A stretch of 64,000 bases of DNA from CAWBUW01 sp963792075 (GTDB lineage Bacteria > Chloroflexota > Anaerolineae > Anaerolineales > UBA4823), in the NCBI GenBank assembly GCA_963792075.1, contig CAWBUW010000012.1, positions 2,294,001 to 2,358,000 of the forward strand, given 5' to 3'. Below, piece after piece: positions 27,104-33,985 of the stretch. Both the position numbers and the translations under genes were made by a program. Under the pieces are notes generated by a model. That model had not been told where the DNA came from, ran no database searches, and saw nothing but the letters and a program-made list of their open reading frames with translations. Every line of letters starts with the position of its first letter. Within the stretch, counting starts at the first letter, position 1.

Positions 27104-27150
27104 TTTGGGGGTTGTTTTGGGCGGCTTCGCCGCCCAAAACAACCCCCAAA
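27104..27150. repeat. Palindrome, GCRAAGC apex (pair with 55465)
   Basis: Perfect 22 bp arms (TTTGGGGGTTGTTTTGGGCGGC and complement) around a TTC loop; on the minus strand the apex is GC-GAA-GC. The inner 19 bases of each arm are the same as in the palindrome at 55465-55512, more than 28 kb away. It lies upstream of the riboswitch, between two minus-strand genes. A short outer inverted repeat (ATAAGGG/CCCTTAT) flanks it. Confidence 0.92.
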
Positions 27151-27166
27151 ACCCCTTATCCCGATT

Positions 27167-27210
27167 GGGGTGGTGCGTGTGGCAGCGAAGCTACGCACAC
27201 ACACCATCCC
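27167..27210. repeat. Degenerate palindrome with GAA apex
   Basis: Arms GGGGTGGTGCGTGTGGCAGC and GCTACGCACACACACCATCCC pair imperfectly with a bulge around a GAA loop. It follows the 27104 palindrome by 17 bp and looks like a decayed member of the same family. Confidence 0.65.
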
Positions 27211-27291
27211 GCCCGATTTTTATTGGACAGGTTCTAAGCCGATTTTTCGGGGGAAATCAGCAAACCCTTTGAATGGAAAGCGGAGGAAGGC

Positions 27292-27630
27292 TTATGCCCA
27301 ACCCTGCTTCTTGCAGAAATCGGTGATCACCGGGATAGTAACATATTTACCCTGGTAGGCCTGGTAGCCCCAATAGGCGCCAACTGCCCAAATGATGACG
27401 GAGGGTGCACCAACGCAGAAGAACAGTAAGCCACTCAATAACGTGCCACCTACTAAGTTGACCAGCCCCCAAGCCAATGCCTGGGCATTATGGGCACGCA
27501 GGAATGGACGATTCTTCTTATCTTCCATCAGCATAATAATGACGGGGACGATTGGCGTAAAGACATAGGCGAGTAATGCCCACAGCTTATCGTCACTGGT
27601 GATTTCGGTGGTAGGAACTTGGTCGGTCAT
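27292..27630 (-). CDS. DUF4870 membrane protein
   Basis: 112 residues from the ATG at 27630; AGGAGG lies 11 bases upstream, which excludes the longer frame. The sequence DDKLWALLAYVFTPIVPVIIML, then FLRAHNAQALAWGL, matches the DUF4870/Tic20-like small membrane family with three or four hydrophobic segments. The function is unknown. It is flanked on both sides by palindromes. Confidence 0.8.
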   Translation of the reverse strand: MTDQVPTTEITSDDKLWALLAYVFTPIVPVIIMLMEDKKNRPFLRAHNAQALAWGLVNLVGGTLLSGLLFFCVGAPSVIIWAVGAYWGYQAYQGKYVTIPVITDFCKKQGWA

Positions 27631-27791
27631 AATATTGAAAGCCTCCTGATTCATGAAAAATATATTTTTAACTACCCTGGAATTGTACAACATTTTTGCT
27701 ATCGCGGGTAGACGATTCTTGAGGAAATAACCCCTAATTCTAATATTCGATACTTTGTCAGGGTAATCTTATTTGGGCAATTTCCCTCTAC

Positions 27792-27862
27792 AGGCAGGGA
27801 TTGGGGGGTGTGCAGTGCGGGCAGCGAAGCTGCCCGCACTGCACACCCCCCAATCCCTGCCT
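27792..27862. repeat. Longest palindrome: 34 bp perfect arms, GAA loop
   Basis: Arms run from AGGCAGGGATTGGGGGGTGT to GCGGGCAGC, then GAA, then the exact complement: 34 paired bases with no mismatch. The right arm includes two bases of the stop codon of the YwiC-like gene (27861-27863). Both neighbours are on the minus strand. No T-run follows on either side. Confidence 0.95.
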
Positions 27863-28694
27863 AGCCCATGCGCCAGGCAAGGATGAACAGGAGCGTAAAT
27901 AGCGAACTGACGATCAATTGGCGCACGCCGATTTTGGTTGGTTTATAGCCGATAGCAGGGTGGAAGGTTCCATAAGCGGTTTCCAGCCATTGCACCGCGT
28001 AGGGGAGGGGAAGCCAGAAGGGCAGCGCGTGGACGAGATCCAGCAGGCTCACCGCGATCAGGTTGAAGCTGGTATAAAGCAGCGCACGCCAGGCCATGCG
28101 GAAGAGAGCGTGCTGGCCGGGCAGGGCGCTGAGCTCACGCTGCTCCAGGCGCAGGTAGGCATAGACGATGGAAGCGGCGGATTGGAACCAGGTGAGCAGG
28201 AACAGCCACCAGCCCATGGGATCTGGCGAGCCCACGCCCACCCAAAAAGCCGCCGGCGCAGCCAGAGCCAATACACCGGTGGCGATAATCTCTACACCCG
28301 CCTGGCGGCGCTCCGAGCGGCGGCTGACCAGCCACAGGTGCCAGGCGAAAACCAGAGTACCCGGAACTACCAGGATGAGCAAGTAGGAATAACCTTGCCA
28401 GGCCAGTCCGGCCGCTGCCAGCAGGCCGATCAGGCCATACACACCGATCCAAAACCAGGCCGCCGGCAAGTCGCGCCGCGAGCGGCGGCCTGTGTAAGCC
28501 TTGACCGCCACGGTAACCGGCTGGCGGATCAAAAATGCAGCAAAGGCCGCCGCGATCAGATACAGGCTGGCAGTGCGCCACTGGCCGGAGGCGAACAATC
28601 CGATGAGCAATGGGCTGATCAAAAACACCCACGAACCATGATCCGTGGGTATGGCAATGTGACGCGAAAACAAGGCTGGTTTTGGGGGCGTCAT
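27861..28694 (-). CDS. YwiC-like membrane protein
   Basis: 277 residues with about eight hydrophobic segments. The N-terminal IAIPTDHGSWVFLISPLLIGLF with its Asp-His-Gly, and the basic loop KAYTGRRSRRDLP, are typical of the YwiC-like family (ubiA-like topology). In Bacillus ywiC sits beside anaerobic nitrate genes; no such context here. The start overlaps the upstream wHTH gene by 4 bp, so it belongs to the 3' end of the ZnF-wHTH unit. Function unknown. Confidence 0.8.
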   Translation of the reverse strand: MTPPKPALFSRHIAIPTDHGSWVFLISPLLIGLFASGQWRTASLYLIAAAFAAFLIRQPVTVAVKAYTGRRSRRDLPAAWFWIGVYGLIGLLAAAGLAWQGYSYLLILVVPGTLVFAWHLWLVSRRSERRQAGVEIIATGVLALAAPAAFWVGVGSPDPMGWWLFLLTWFQSAASIVYAYLRLEQRELSALPGQHALFRMAWRALLYTSFNLIAVSLLDLVHALPFWLPLPYAVQWLETAYGTFHPAIGYKPTKIGVRQLIVSSLFTLLFILAWRMG

Positions 28695-29089
28695 TCTTCA
28701 GGGTTGGGTTTTTCGGGTGGGGCAGCGGATGGGCGCACCAGCCGGGCATCTAATGCGCCCCAAATGCCCTGGGCGACTTTGCTGGGCGCTTTCCGGCGTA
28801 AGTTAACCTGGTAGCGCACACGCTCGCCCTCGCCGCGGCGGATCAGCCAACCCTGGACGGTCAGGGTGTGCAGCGCAGAGTCCATCTCGGCGCGCGGCAT
28901 CCGGTCGCGTTCAGGCCATTCGGCGACCTGGTTCACAAGATCCAGGTACAGGATCTCTACCTCACGCAGCATGAAGCGCATGATCTTACGCAGGTTGGGC
29001 GGCAGGTCGGCAAGATCGAGCACGCTGATGCCCTCTTCCCGCTTCTCCAGCTCCATCCGCTGGTGCAGTCGTTCAAAAACTCCGCTCAT
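28691..29089 (-). CDS. Small winged-helix-like protein, unknown function
   Basis: 132 residues from the ATG at 29089 (AGGAAA ahead). Residues 30-110 are predicted helix-rich with LPPNLRKIMRFMLREVEILYLDL, then SALHTLTVQGWLIRRGEGERVRYQV, which reads as a winged helix with a basic wing; the last 25 residues are Pro-rich. It could regulate DNA or bind a partner of the neighbouring MinD-like ATPase. It overlaps the YwiC-like gene by 4 bp and follows a zinc-ribbon protein by 23 bp. Confidence 0.65.
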   Translation of the reverse strand: MSGVFERLHQRMELEKREEGISVLDLADLPPNLRKIMRFMLREVEILYLDLVNQVAEWPERDRMPRAEMDSALHTLTVQGWLIRRGEGERVRYQVNLRRKAPSKVAQGIWGALDARLVRPSAAPPEKPNPEE

Positions 29090-29112
29090 GGTTATTTCCT
29101 GTTCCGGGAACC

Positions 29113-29325
29113 TTAGAACAACTCGGGCATGCTGATGGGTTCCGGCTGAGGCTGGCATTCGCCGCACCAGATCACATCCGCGCAGGCCAGGCCCTTGGGA
29201 GTTTCACCCCCGCCCAGGAACATGGCAATAAAAGTGGACATTTTCGAAGCATGATCTTTGCACACCGCGCGTCCGCAGAAACTGCAGACTGCCCGGGCAT
29301 CTTCTTCGCAAAACCAGCATTTCAT
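29113..29325 (-). CDS. Small zinc-finger protein
   Basis: 70 residues from the ATG at 29325, with AGGAGA upstream. Cysteine pairs CWFC, CSFC and CGEC plus AVCKDHA give a B-box-like or treble-clef set of zinc ligands; a hydrophobic stretch (STFIAMFLGGG) lies between. I know no function. It is placed between the MinD-like gene and the winged-helix protein in one minus-strand operon and is conserved enough in style to be a real gene. Confidence 0.7.
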   Translation of the reverse strand: MKCWFCEEDARAVCSFCGRAVCKDHASKMSTFIAMFLGGGETPKGLACADVIWCGECQPQPEPISMPELF

Positions 29326-29351
29326 AAATATCTCCTGATTTTTTGGATGTA

Positions 29352-29382
29352 GTTCTGGATGCAGCGAAGCTGCACCACGAAT
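29352..29382. repeat. Short degenerate hairpin with GC-GAA-GC apex
   Basis: TGCAGC-GAA-GCTGCA forms six perfect pairs, extended to about 12 with two single-base bulges. It lies in the gap between the MinD-like and zinc-finger genes and shares the apex of the large palindromes. Confidence 0.5.
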
Positions 29383-29392
29383 CACCCAAGCG

Positions 29393-30166
29393 CTATTTTA
29401 AAATAATTTGGGCCGCTTCGCGTAAGCTGTGTGACCAGGGATGGTCCGGGAAACGCAGTGAGAACAAGTCCGAGCTGGCCAGTTCGGCCATATCCTCGGT
29501 CAGCGCAAAAACACTCCCCACGGGCACTCCATATGTATCGGCTACCATCTTGCGGATCTGGTTGGGATCATATTTCGAAAGCGCCTTATTGACGATCAGG
29601 TAGAGCTGGGGCACGTCCAGGCTGAGGGCGATGTCGACGGTGACGGCGGTGCCCTGGAAATCTTGCTGGTCCGGGCGCATGACCACGAGCAAAATATCGG
29701 AGATGGCAATCGAGAGCAGGGTCTCCTCGTTCAAGCCGGGGTGGGTATCGATAAACAGGTAATCGAGCTTTAGGCCCCGCAGCATGGTTTGCAAGCCGCG
29801 GTTGAGCGTGTTGACGTCATACCCTTGCTTGAGGATCTGGCTGATTTCGGCGCTGTTGATGCTGGAGGGGAAAAGCCAGAGCGATTTGCCTTTGAGCTTC
29901 TGTAAGCCCGGTTCCTTGAACTCGACTTCCCCAACGGGATAGGCCACCTGCTCCACGGTGGCTTTGTCGTGCAGAAAATCGTTCAAGGTTGGGCCCATGC
30001 TGTCTTCATCCAGCCCGAAGATGACGTGAATGCCTGGCGACTGGATATCCGTATCCACGATCCCGACGCGGTATCCGGCCAGCGCGGCCTGGGCAGCCAG
30101 GTTGGCACAGAGGTTTGATTTTCCGGTGCCTCCCCGGAAGGAATGGATCGAAATGATTTTTCCCAT
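29393..30166 (-). CDS. MinD/ParA-like ATPase 1
   Basis: 257 residues. The N-terminal IISIHSFRGGTGKSNLCANL is a deviant Walker A loop in which the signature first lysine of KGGXGKT is Arg. Further marks are VDTDIQSPGIHVIFG (switch I), IDTHPGLNEETLLSIAISD (Walker B/switch II) and RPDQQDFQGT. The protein should bind ATP and may dimerise, but no membrane-targeting helix is seen at the C-terminus. It is one of three paralogues between 29 and 35 kb. It follows PrsW by 18 bp, so they are likely co-expressed. Confidence 0.88.
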   Translation of the reverse strand: MGKIISIHSFRGGTGKSNLCANLAAQAALAGYRVGIVDTDIQSPGIHVIFGLDEDSMGPTLNDFLHDKATVEQVAYPVGEVEFKEPGLQKLKGKSLWLFPSSINSAEISQILKQGYDVNTLNRGLQTMLRGLKLDYLFIDTHPGLNEETLLSIAISDILLVVMRPDQQDFQGTAVTVDIALSLDVPQLYLIVNKALSKYDPNQIRKMVADTYGVPVGSVFALTEDMAELASSDLFSLRFPDHPWSHSLREAAQIILK

Positions 30167-30184
30167 GGGTTTCTCCTGAGTGGA

Positions 30185-31522
30185 TCAAGATTCGGTTTTA
30201 GGCGGTTCGCCAGGTTCAACAGGTTGGCTCGGCGGAGCAGACGGTTTTGCAGGGGCAGCTTTCCCAAAGGGTGAGGCGGGACGGGCGGCTCCTGCCGGGC
30301 TGGCGGGCCGGGCTGGCGCGGCGGTGAACATGCCTTGCACAGTGCTGGTTTTGGCTGCTGGGGGTGTTCCCGCGGGTTGTTCGGTTGGAACGGAGTCTGG
30401 CACAGGGTTTCCGGGCTGCGCTGCGTTCAGCGTACCGGCCCTGCTCCAGACGCTGGGCCCACCGGTGCTGGGGCGAGCAGCGATGCGCTCCTGGATCAGG
30501 TTTTCCAGCCGGTTCCACAGCGGGCTGGCATCCGGGGGAATGGTGTGGCGCAGGTAAAGCATGGCATAAGCGCCTACCTGGCGGCGGGCAGCATCCATCT
30601 CGGTGCGCAGGACCGCCATTTGCTTTTCGACCGCGCTGCGCATGCGTTCATCCGTAAGCTTCTCCAGCGTTTTGCGCAGGATGCCCAGGCGGGCCTGGAT
30701 CGTCAGGAACATTTCAATCTGCCCGGCTTTTTCTTCGCCAAAGCGCTGCTGCAGCGGGGCGAGCACATCCTGGATGGTTTCCAGCTTCTGTACCGCCGCA
30801 GCTTCACCCTTGGTGACTCGGTCAGCAGCCCCCAGCTTTTCCTCGATCCACTGCTTTTCTTCAGCCAGGCCGCGGCGCATGATGACCGCGATCAGTGCCG
30901 CTGCTCCCAGGCCGATCCCTGCGGCCGCGATGGTCAGCAGCAGACCGCTGGTAACGCGGTCCACCAGGTTGTTGAATATGCCGTGCAGGGCAATGGCCAA
31001 ACCCACACCCAAAACCATGATCCCGATGCGCCGGCCTGGTTTCTCGAAGCGCCCCAGGCCGAGAGCGATGCCGATCAAGGCGCTGGCGGAGGCATGGATC
31101 AAGTTGGCCGAAACCACCCGCCCAATCGCAGTAGAGAGCTCGGCGCCGGGGTTATTGTACAGGTAGAAATAATTCTCCAACACCGCAAAGCCGATGCCAG
31201 CCCCAAAGCCGTAAATCGCGCCATCTACGAAATAGGTGAAATCGACCCGGGTAATCAGGTAGAACAAGATCAAAGCCTTGAGCAGCTCTTCGATCACCGG
31301 GGCGGCAAAACGCACGATCTCGGAGTAAGTCAGGATGCGGTTGTTGTAAAGGTACTGGTTGACCTGGCCGGCGCCCCAAACAGCCAGCCCGCCAAAGGCG
31401 AAGCAGAGGAGCACAAAGCGGAAATTGCCCGTCTTGTACAGGTCGAGCGAATAAATGATGTACAAGGCAAAGAGGGGGATCAGTGTCGCGACGGCGTAGC
31501 CAATGATCAGCAGTGCATTCAT
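30185..31522 (-). CDS. PrsW family intramembrane metalloprotease with long cytoplasmic tail
   Basis: 445 residues. The first 220 residues hold about eight membrane segments with the protease motifs: EELLK (Glu78-Glu79), FAVLENYFY (Glu116), NLIHASASA (His143) and ALHGIFNN (His180). The remaining 220 residues are a charged, probably coiled-coil stretch (about 225-340) followed by a Pro/Ala-rich tail. PrsW in Bacillus cleaves the anti-sigma factor RsiW. The ECF sigma/anti-sigma pair lies directly upstream on the same strand, so the anti-sigma protein is an obvious candidate substrate. Confidence 0.85.
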   Translation of the reverse strand: MNALLIIGYAVATLIPLFALYIIYSLDLYKTGNFRFVLLCFAFGGLAVWGAGQVNQYLYNNRILTYSEIVRFAAPVIEELLKALILFYLITRVDFTYFVDGAIYGFGAGIGFAVLENYFYLYNNPGAELSTAIGRVVSANLIHASASALIGIALGLGRFEKPGRRIGIMVLGVGLAIALHGIFNNLVDRVTSGLLLTIAAAGIGLGAAALIAVIMRRGLAEEKQWIEEKLGAADRVTKGEAAAVQKLETIQDVLAPLQQRFGEEKAGQIEMFLTIQARLGILRKTLEKLTDERMRSAVEKQMAVLRTEMDAARRQVGAYAMLYLRHTIPPDASPLWNRLENLIQERIAARPSTGGPSVWSRAGTLNAAQPGNPVPDSVPTEQPAGTPPAAKTSTVQGMFTAAPARPASPAGAARPASPFGKAAPAKPSAPPSQPVEPGEPPKTES

Positions 31523-31577
31523 GCTAAAAATATACTCGAAGAAGGGAATAAATGCAATGAAAGATTAATGGAAGGAT

Positions 31578-31610
31578 GCATGTCAGTTTGGGGGCCAATC
31601 TGACATGCAC
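31578..31610. repeat. 15 bp palindrome with GGG loop (pair with 43223)
   Basis: Arms TGCATGTCAGTTTGG and CCAATCTGACATGCA pair with one mismatch around GGG. The right arm and the flank (CCAATCTGACATGCACC, then AGGTCTGA) match the hairpin at 43223-43259, whose loop is CCC, as if one copy were inverted. Confidence 0.75.
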
Positions 31611-31628
31611 CAGGTCTGAGGAGGAAAT

Positions 31629-31675
31629 TGGGGGTTCATCACGCTGCGCAAAGCGCAGCGTGATGAACCCCCAAA
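31629..31675. repeat. Palindrome, GCRAAGC apex (pair with 13563)
   Basis: Perfect 22 bp arms (TTGGGGGTTCATCACGCTGCGC and complement) around AAA. The inner 20 bases differ from the 13563 palindrome at one base pair (T-A for G-C, changed on both arms) plus the loop orientation. It lies between the PrsW and anti-sigma genes, both minus strand. Confidence 0.92.
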
Positions 31676-31703
31676 CCCCCCGCCCCAGAACTGACATACA
31701 CCC

Positions 31704-32216
31704 TTAATGAAATTGATCCCAGAAGAAGGCGATGGCTGCTACCAGGATCAAGAAGCCAAAAAGGAGCAGCCCTGGGAGGCGACCGCCTGCGGCGGCCAGG
31801 TTCGCATCACCTGGAGGGGAGAGCCACAGAGTCAAGATCAGGGTCAACGCGGCGACGGCGCCGAACGCCAGGGTCAGGGTATGCTGGCGGCGGCGGGTGG
31901 TATTCCAACCGAAGAAGCCCTGCAAACGGGAAAGCCTGCCCGGGCGCGGTTCTGCTGGGGGGGTCTGGACCTGGAGCGGATGCGGCCAGGCCTGCGCCAG
32001 GTTCTGGTGGATGCGCTGGGCAGCCTCTGGCGGCGGTTGGACCGGTGTCCCGAAAGCTGCCCGCAGGCGCAAGAGGGTGGCTTCCAGCCGGGCTAATTCC
32101 GGGTCAGGGTTGGTCGGTTGGGTGGGCGCATCTGGCCGAGCAGCCAGCAAACGGTCGGCGAAGGCTGCCAGGGCCTCATCGGAGTCGTTGTGTTCAGTCA
32201 AAGGTGGTTTATCCAT
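31704..32216 (-). CDS. Probable anti-sigma factor, membrane protein
   Basis: 170 residues. The cytoplasmic N-terminus (about 1-108) contains ALAAFADRLLAARPD and a helical stretch PELARLEATLLRLRAAF, without the HXXXCXXC zinc motif of ZAS anti-sigma factors. Two hydrophobic segments (about 113-130 and 146-165) end the protein. The start overlaps the sigma factor gene by 8 bp, the usual arrangement for sigma and its antagonist. Release may involve the PrsW-type protease encoded next. Confidence 0.65.
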   Translation of the reverse strand: MDKPPLTEHNDSDEALAAFADRLLAARPDAPTQPTNPDPELARLEATLLRLRAAFGTPVQPPPEAAQRIHQNLAQAWPHPLQVQTPPAEPRPGRLSRLQGFFGWNTTRRRQHTLTLAFGAVAALTLILTLWLSPPGDANLAAAGGRLPGLLLFGFLILVAAIAFFWDQFH

Positions 32217-32781
32217 GCGGTTCTTCTTCCAAAACCCTTTGCAAGGATGCCACCGCTCGCCGGAAGAGCGACTTGGTGGCTTCTAGCGAGACCCCCTGGT
32301 GATTGGCGATCTCGTTGAACTGCATGCCCTCTGCGAAGCGCAGAAGCAGGACTTCCTGGTAATTTTCCGGCAGCTTGCCCAGCGCCTGGCGGAGAACGAT
32401 GCGGTCATCGATGTTATACGCCGGTTGTTCTGGTTGGATCCGGGGATATTCATCCATGTCTTCCTCCTCCTCTGCCTGGGGCAGCTCCACCGGGTCGTCA
32501 GCGGGTGTGCGCCGCCGGTAATAATCGGCGATGTGCCGCCGGGTGATCGTTTGCAGCCAGGTATTGAACCGGGCTTCCCCTCGGAAACTGCGCAGCGACT
32601 TCATCACGGCGATGAAGACTTCCTGGGTAAGGTCCTCGATATCCGGTTCGGGGATCGTGAAACGCACCCGGTTGTATACCGAGGGCAGGTAGCGCTCGTA
32701 GAGAGCAGTAAAAGCATCCAGGTCGCCCTGTTGGGCCAAACCGACCAGGTGGTCATCGCTGGGAGCAAAATTAGCAGGCAT
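32209..32781 (-). CDS. ECF-type RNA polymerase sigma factor
   Basis: 190 residues. Region 2 reads EDLTQEVFIAVMKSLRSFRGEARFNTW then LQTITRRHIADYYRR, an acidic linker (residues 105-125) follows, and region 4 contains LGKLPENYQEVLLLRFAEGM with an HTH (EIANHQGVSLEATKSLFRRA). It directs transcription of a stress or envelope regulon. Overlap with the downstream membrane protein by 8 bp supports an anti-sigma partner. Confidence 0.92.
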   Translation of the reverse strand: MPANFAPSDDHLVGLAQQGDLDAFTALYERYLPSVYNRVRFTIPEPDIEDLTQEVFIAVMKSLRSFRGEARFNTWLQTITRRHIADYYRRRTPADDPVELPQAEEEEDMDEYPRIQPEQPAYNIDDRIVLRQALGKLPENYQEVLLLRFAEGMQFNEIANHQGVSLEATKSLFRRAVASLQRVLEEEPHG

Positions 32782-32921
32782 GGTAGGGTCTGGCTTATTT
32801 CTTTAGTCGACTGAAAGAGCGTTTAAGGGTCGGGTGAATGAAGAGGAGGGAATGAAGATATTGAATTTTACCACGAAGCATTGCTGGAAGTTTCACTCCG
32901 GCCCCCTCCGGCCTCCGGCCA

Positions 32922-32977
32922 CCTCCCCCAAATATCCGGGAAATGCCGTTTAGGCATTGACCGGGATTTGGGGGAGG
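32922..32977. repeat. Compound inverted repeat
   Basis: CCTCCCCCAAAT pairs with ATTTGGGGGAGG; CCGG/CCGG and AATGCC/GGCATT pair inside, with a GTTTA loop. Its outer arms resemble those of the GCRAAGC palindromes (TTTGGGGG/CCCCCAAA), but the apex is different. Confidence 0.75.
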
Positions 32978-32991
32978 CTGGGAGGGGGGCA

Positions 32992-33075
32992 TCTGCGCGT
33001 CTCCCTCACCCCCAACCCCTCTCCCAAAGGGCGAGGGGAGCATCTGCACCCCTCCCTCACCCCCAGCCCCCTTTC
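32992..33075. repeat. C-rich direct repeat with short hairpin
   Basis: Two copies of a CTCCCTCACCCCCA(A/G)CCCC unit, each preceded by GCATCTGC, flank CCCCTCTCCC-AAA-GGGCGAGGGG. Similar CCCTCACCCCC..CTCTCCC repeats are dispersed in many Chloroflexota and other genomes. Confidence 0.6.
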
Positions 33076-33084
33076 ATGGGTCGC

Positions 33085-33113
33085 TTGCCGAAAGGATTAA
33101 ATTCTAGTATCAT
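33085..33113 (+). promoter_or_regulatory. Sigma-70-type promoter for MinD-like 3
   Basis: TTGCCG (33085-33090), a 17 bp spacer and TATCAT (33108-33113). A leader of about 48 bases follows, holding a small inverted repeat (GATAATC/GATTATC, 33117-33140). Confidence 0.5.
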
Positions 33114-33167
33114 CAAGATAATCGCACCTGGGTGATTATCCTCCAAACCTCAGCAGGGAGCTGCGCC

Positions 33168-33920
33168 ATGGCACAAATCGTTTCTATTCATTCATTCCGG
33201 CGAGGGACAGGCAAGACCAGCCTGGCGGCCAACCTGGCCGTGCTGCTGGCGCAAAAGGGGCTGCGGGTGGGCCTGTTGGACGCGGATTTCCAACTCCCCG
33301 GCGTGCACCTGTGGTTTGGCCTCGAGCAGGGAAAAATCGAGAACACGCTCAACCGCTACCTGGAAGGCGAGGGCAAGATCACTGAGGCGGCTTACCGCGT
33401 GACGGAGCGCCTGGGAAGCGCCGTCACCGGAGAACTGTTCGTTGTGCCCGCCTCCACGCGCTATGCGGACACCCAAAAGCACCTGCGCTCTGGCCTGCCA
33501 ACCGAGCGTTTCCAGGCCGGGCTGGAAGATTTGTTGGGTGAGCTTCGCCTGGATGTGCTGCTGCTGGACGTGGCCGCGGGGTTGAACGAAGATACGCTGT
33601 TCACCATTGCCTGCTCGGACATGCTCCTGGTGACGCTGAGGCCGGATAAGCAGGATTTCCAGGGCACGGCGGTCGTGCTGGAAGTGGGGCGGAAGCTGCA
33701 AGTCCCCCAGGTGTACCTGGTGATGAACCAGTCTCCGGCTGGCTACAATGCGGCCGAAATCCGGCAGCAGTTGGTCAGCACCTACCACTGTGACGTGGCG
33801 AGTATCTTGCCTCATTCAGAGGCCATGCTGCAAACCGGGGGACAATCCATCCTGGCGGTGCAGATGCCTTCCAACCCATACGTACAGGCGTTGAAACCGC
33901 TGGTGGATCTGCTGAAATAG
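33168..33920 (+). CDS. MinD/ParA-like ATPase 3
   Basis: 250 residues from the ATG at 33168 (GGGAG upstream). The P-loop is FRRGTGKTSL: the signature lysine is Arg, as in the two paralogues, and the next Gly is also Arg. Switch I is LDADFQLPGVHLWFG and the Walker B region is LDVAAGLNEDTLF, where the paralogues have DTHPGLNEE. RPDKQDFQGT matches the paralogues. These changes suggest altered nucleotide handling. It is the only plus-strand gene of the signalling block and converges on MinD-like 2 with a palindrome between. Confidence 0.85.
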   Translation: MAQIVSIHSFRRGTGKTSLAANLAVLLAQKGLRVGLLDADFQLPGVHLWFGLEQGKIENTLNRYLEGEGKITEAAYRVTERLGSAVTGELFVVPASTRYADTQKHLRSGLPTERFQAGLEDLLGELRLDVLLLDVAAGLNEDTLFTIACSDMLLVTLRPDKQDFQGTAVVLEVGRKLQVPQVYLVMNQSPAGYNAAEIRQQLVSTYHCDVASILPHSEAMLQTGGQSILAVQMPSNPYVQALKPLVDLLK

Positions 33921-33930
33921 TAGAGATGAA

Positions 33931-33975
33931 TTTGGGGTATGCGTGAACGGCAAAGCCGTTCACGCATACCCCAAA
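33931..33975. repeat. Palindrome, GCRAAGC apex
   Basis: Perfect 21 bp arms (TTTGGGGTATGCGTGAACGGC and complement) around AAA. It lies in the convergent gap between MinD-like 3 and MinD-like 2 and starts 10 bp after the stop of the former. Confidence 0.92.
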
Positions 33976-33985
33976 CCTCAGTATG

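Larger units (their letters stand above)
32782..33167. other. 386 bp gap with hairpin, C-rich repeats and a promoter
   Basis: No gene is seen. The gap between the divergent sigma-factor and MinD-like 3 genes holds a 56 bp inverted repeat (32922-32977), two copies of a CTCCCTCACCCCCA(A/G)CCCC repeat (32992-33075) with a CCCCTCTCCC/GGGCGAGGGG hairpin between them, and a plausible sigma-70 promoter for the MinD-like gene. Confidence 0.7.

Noticed and set aside
26817..27149. 110-codon minus-strand frame upstream of gcvH
   Set aside because: It covers the glycine riboswitch and half a palindrome; no protein-like sequence.
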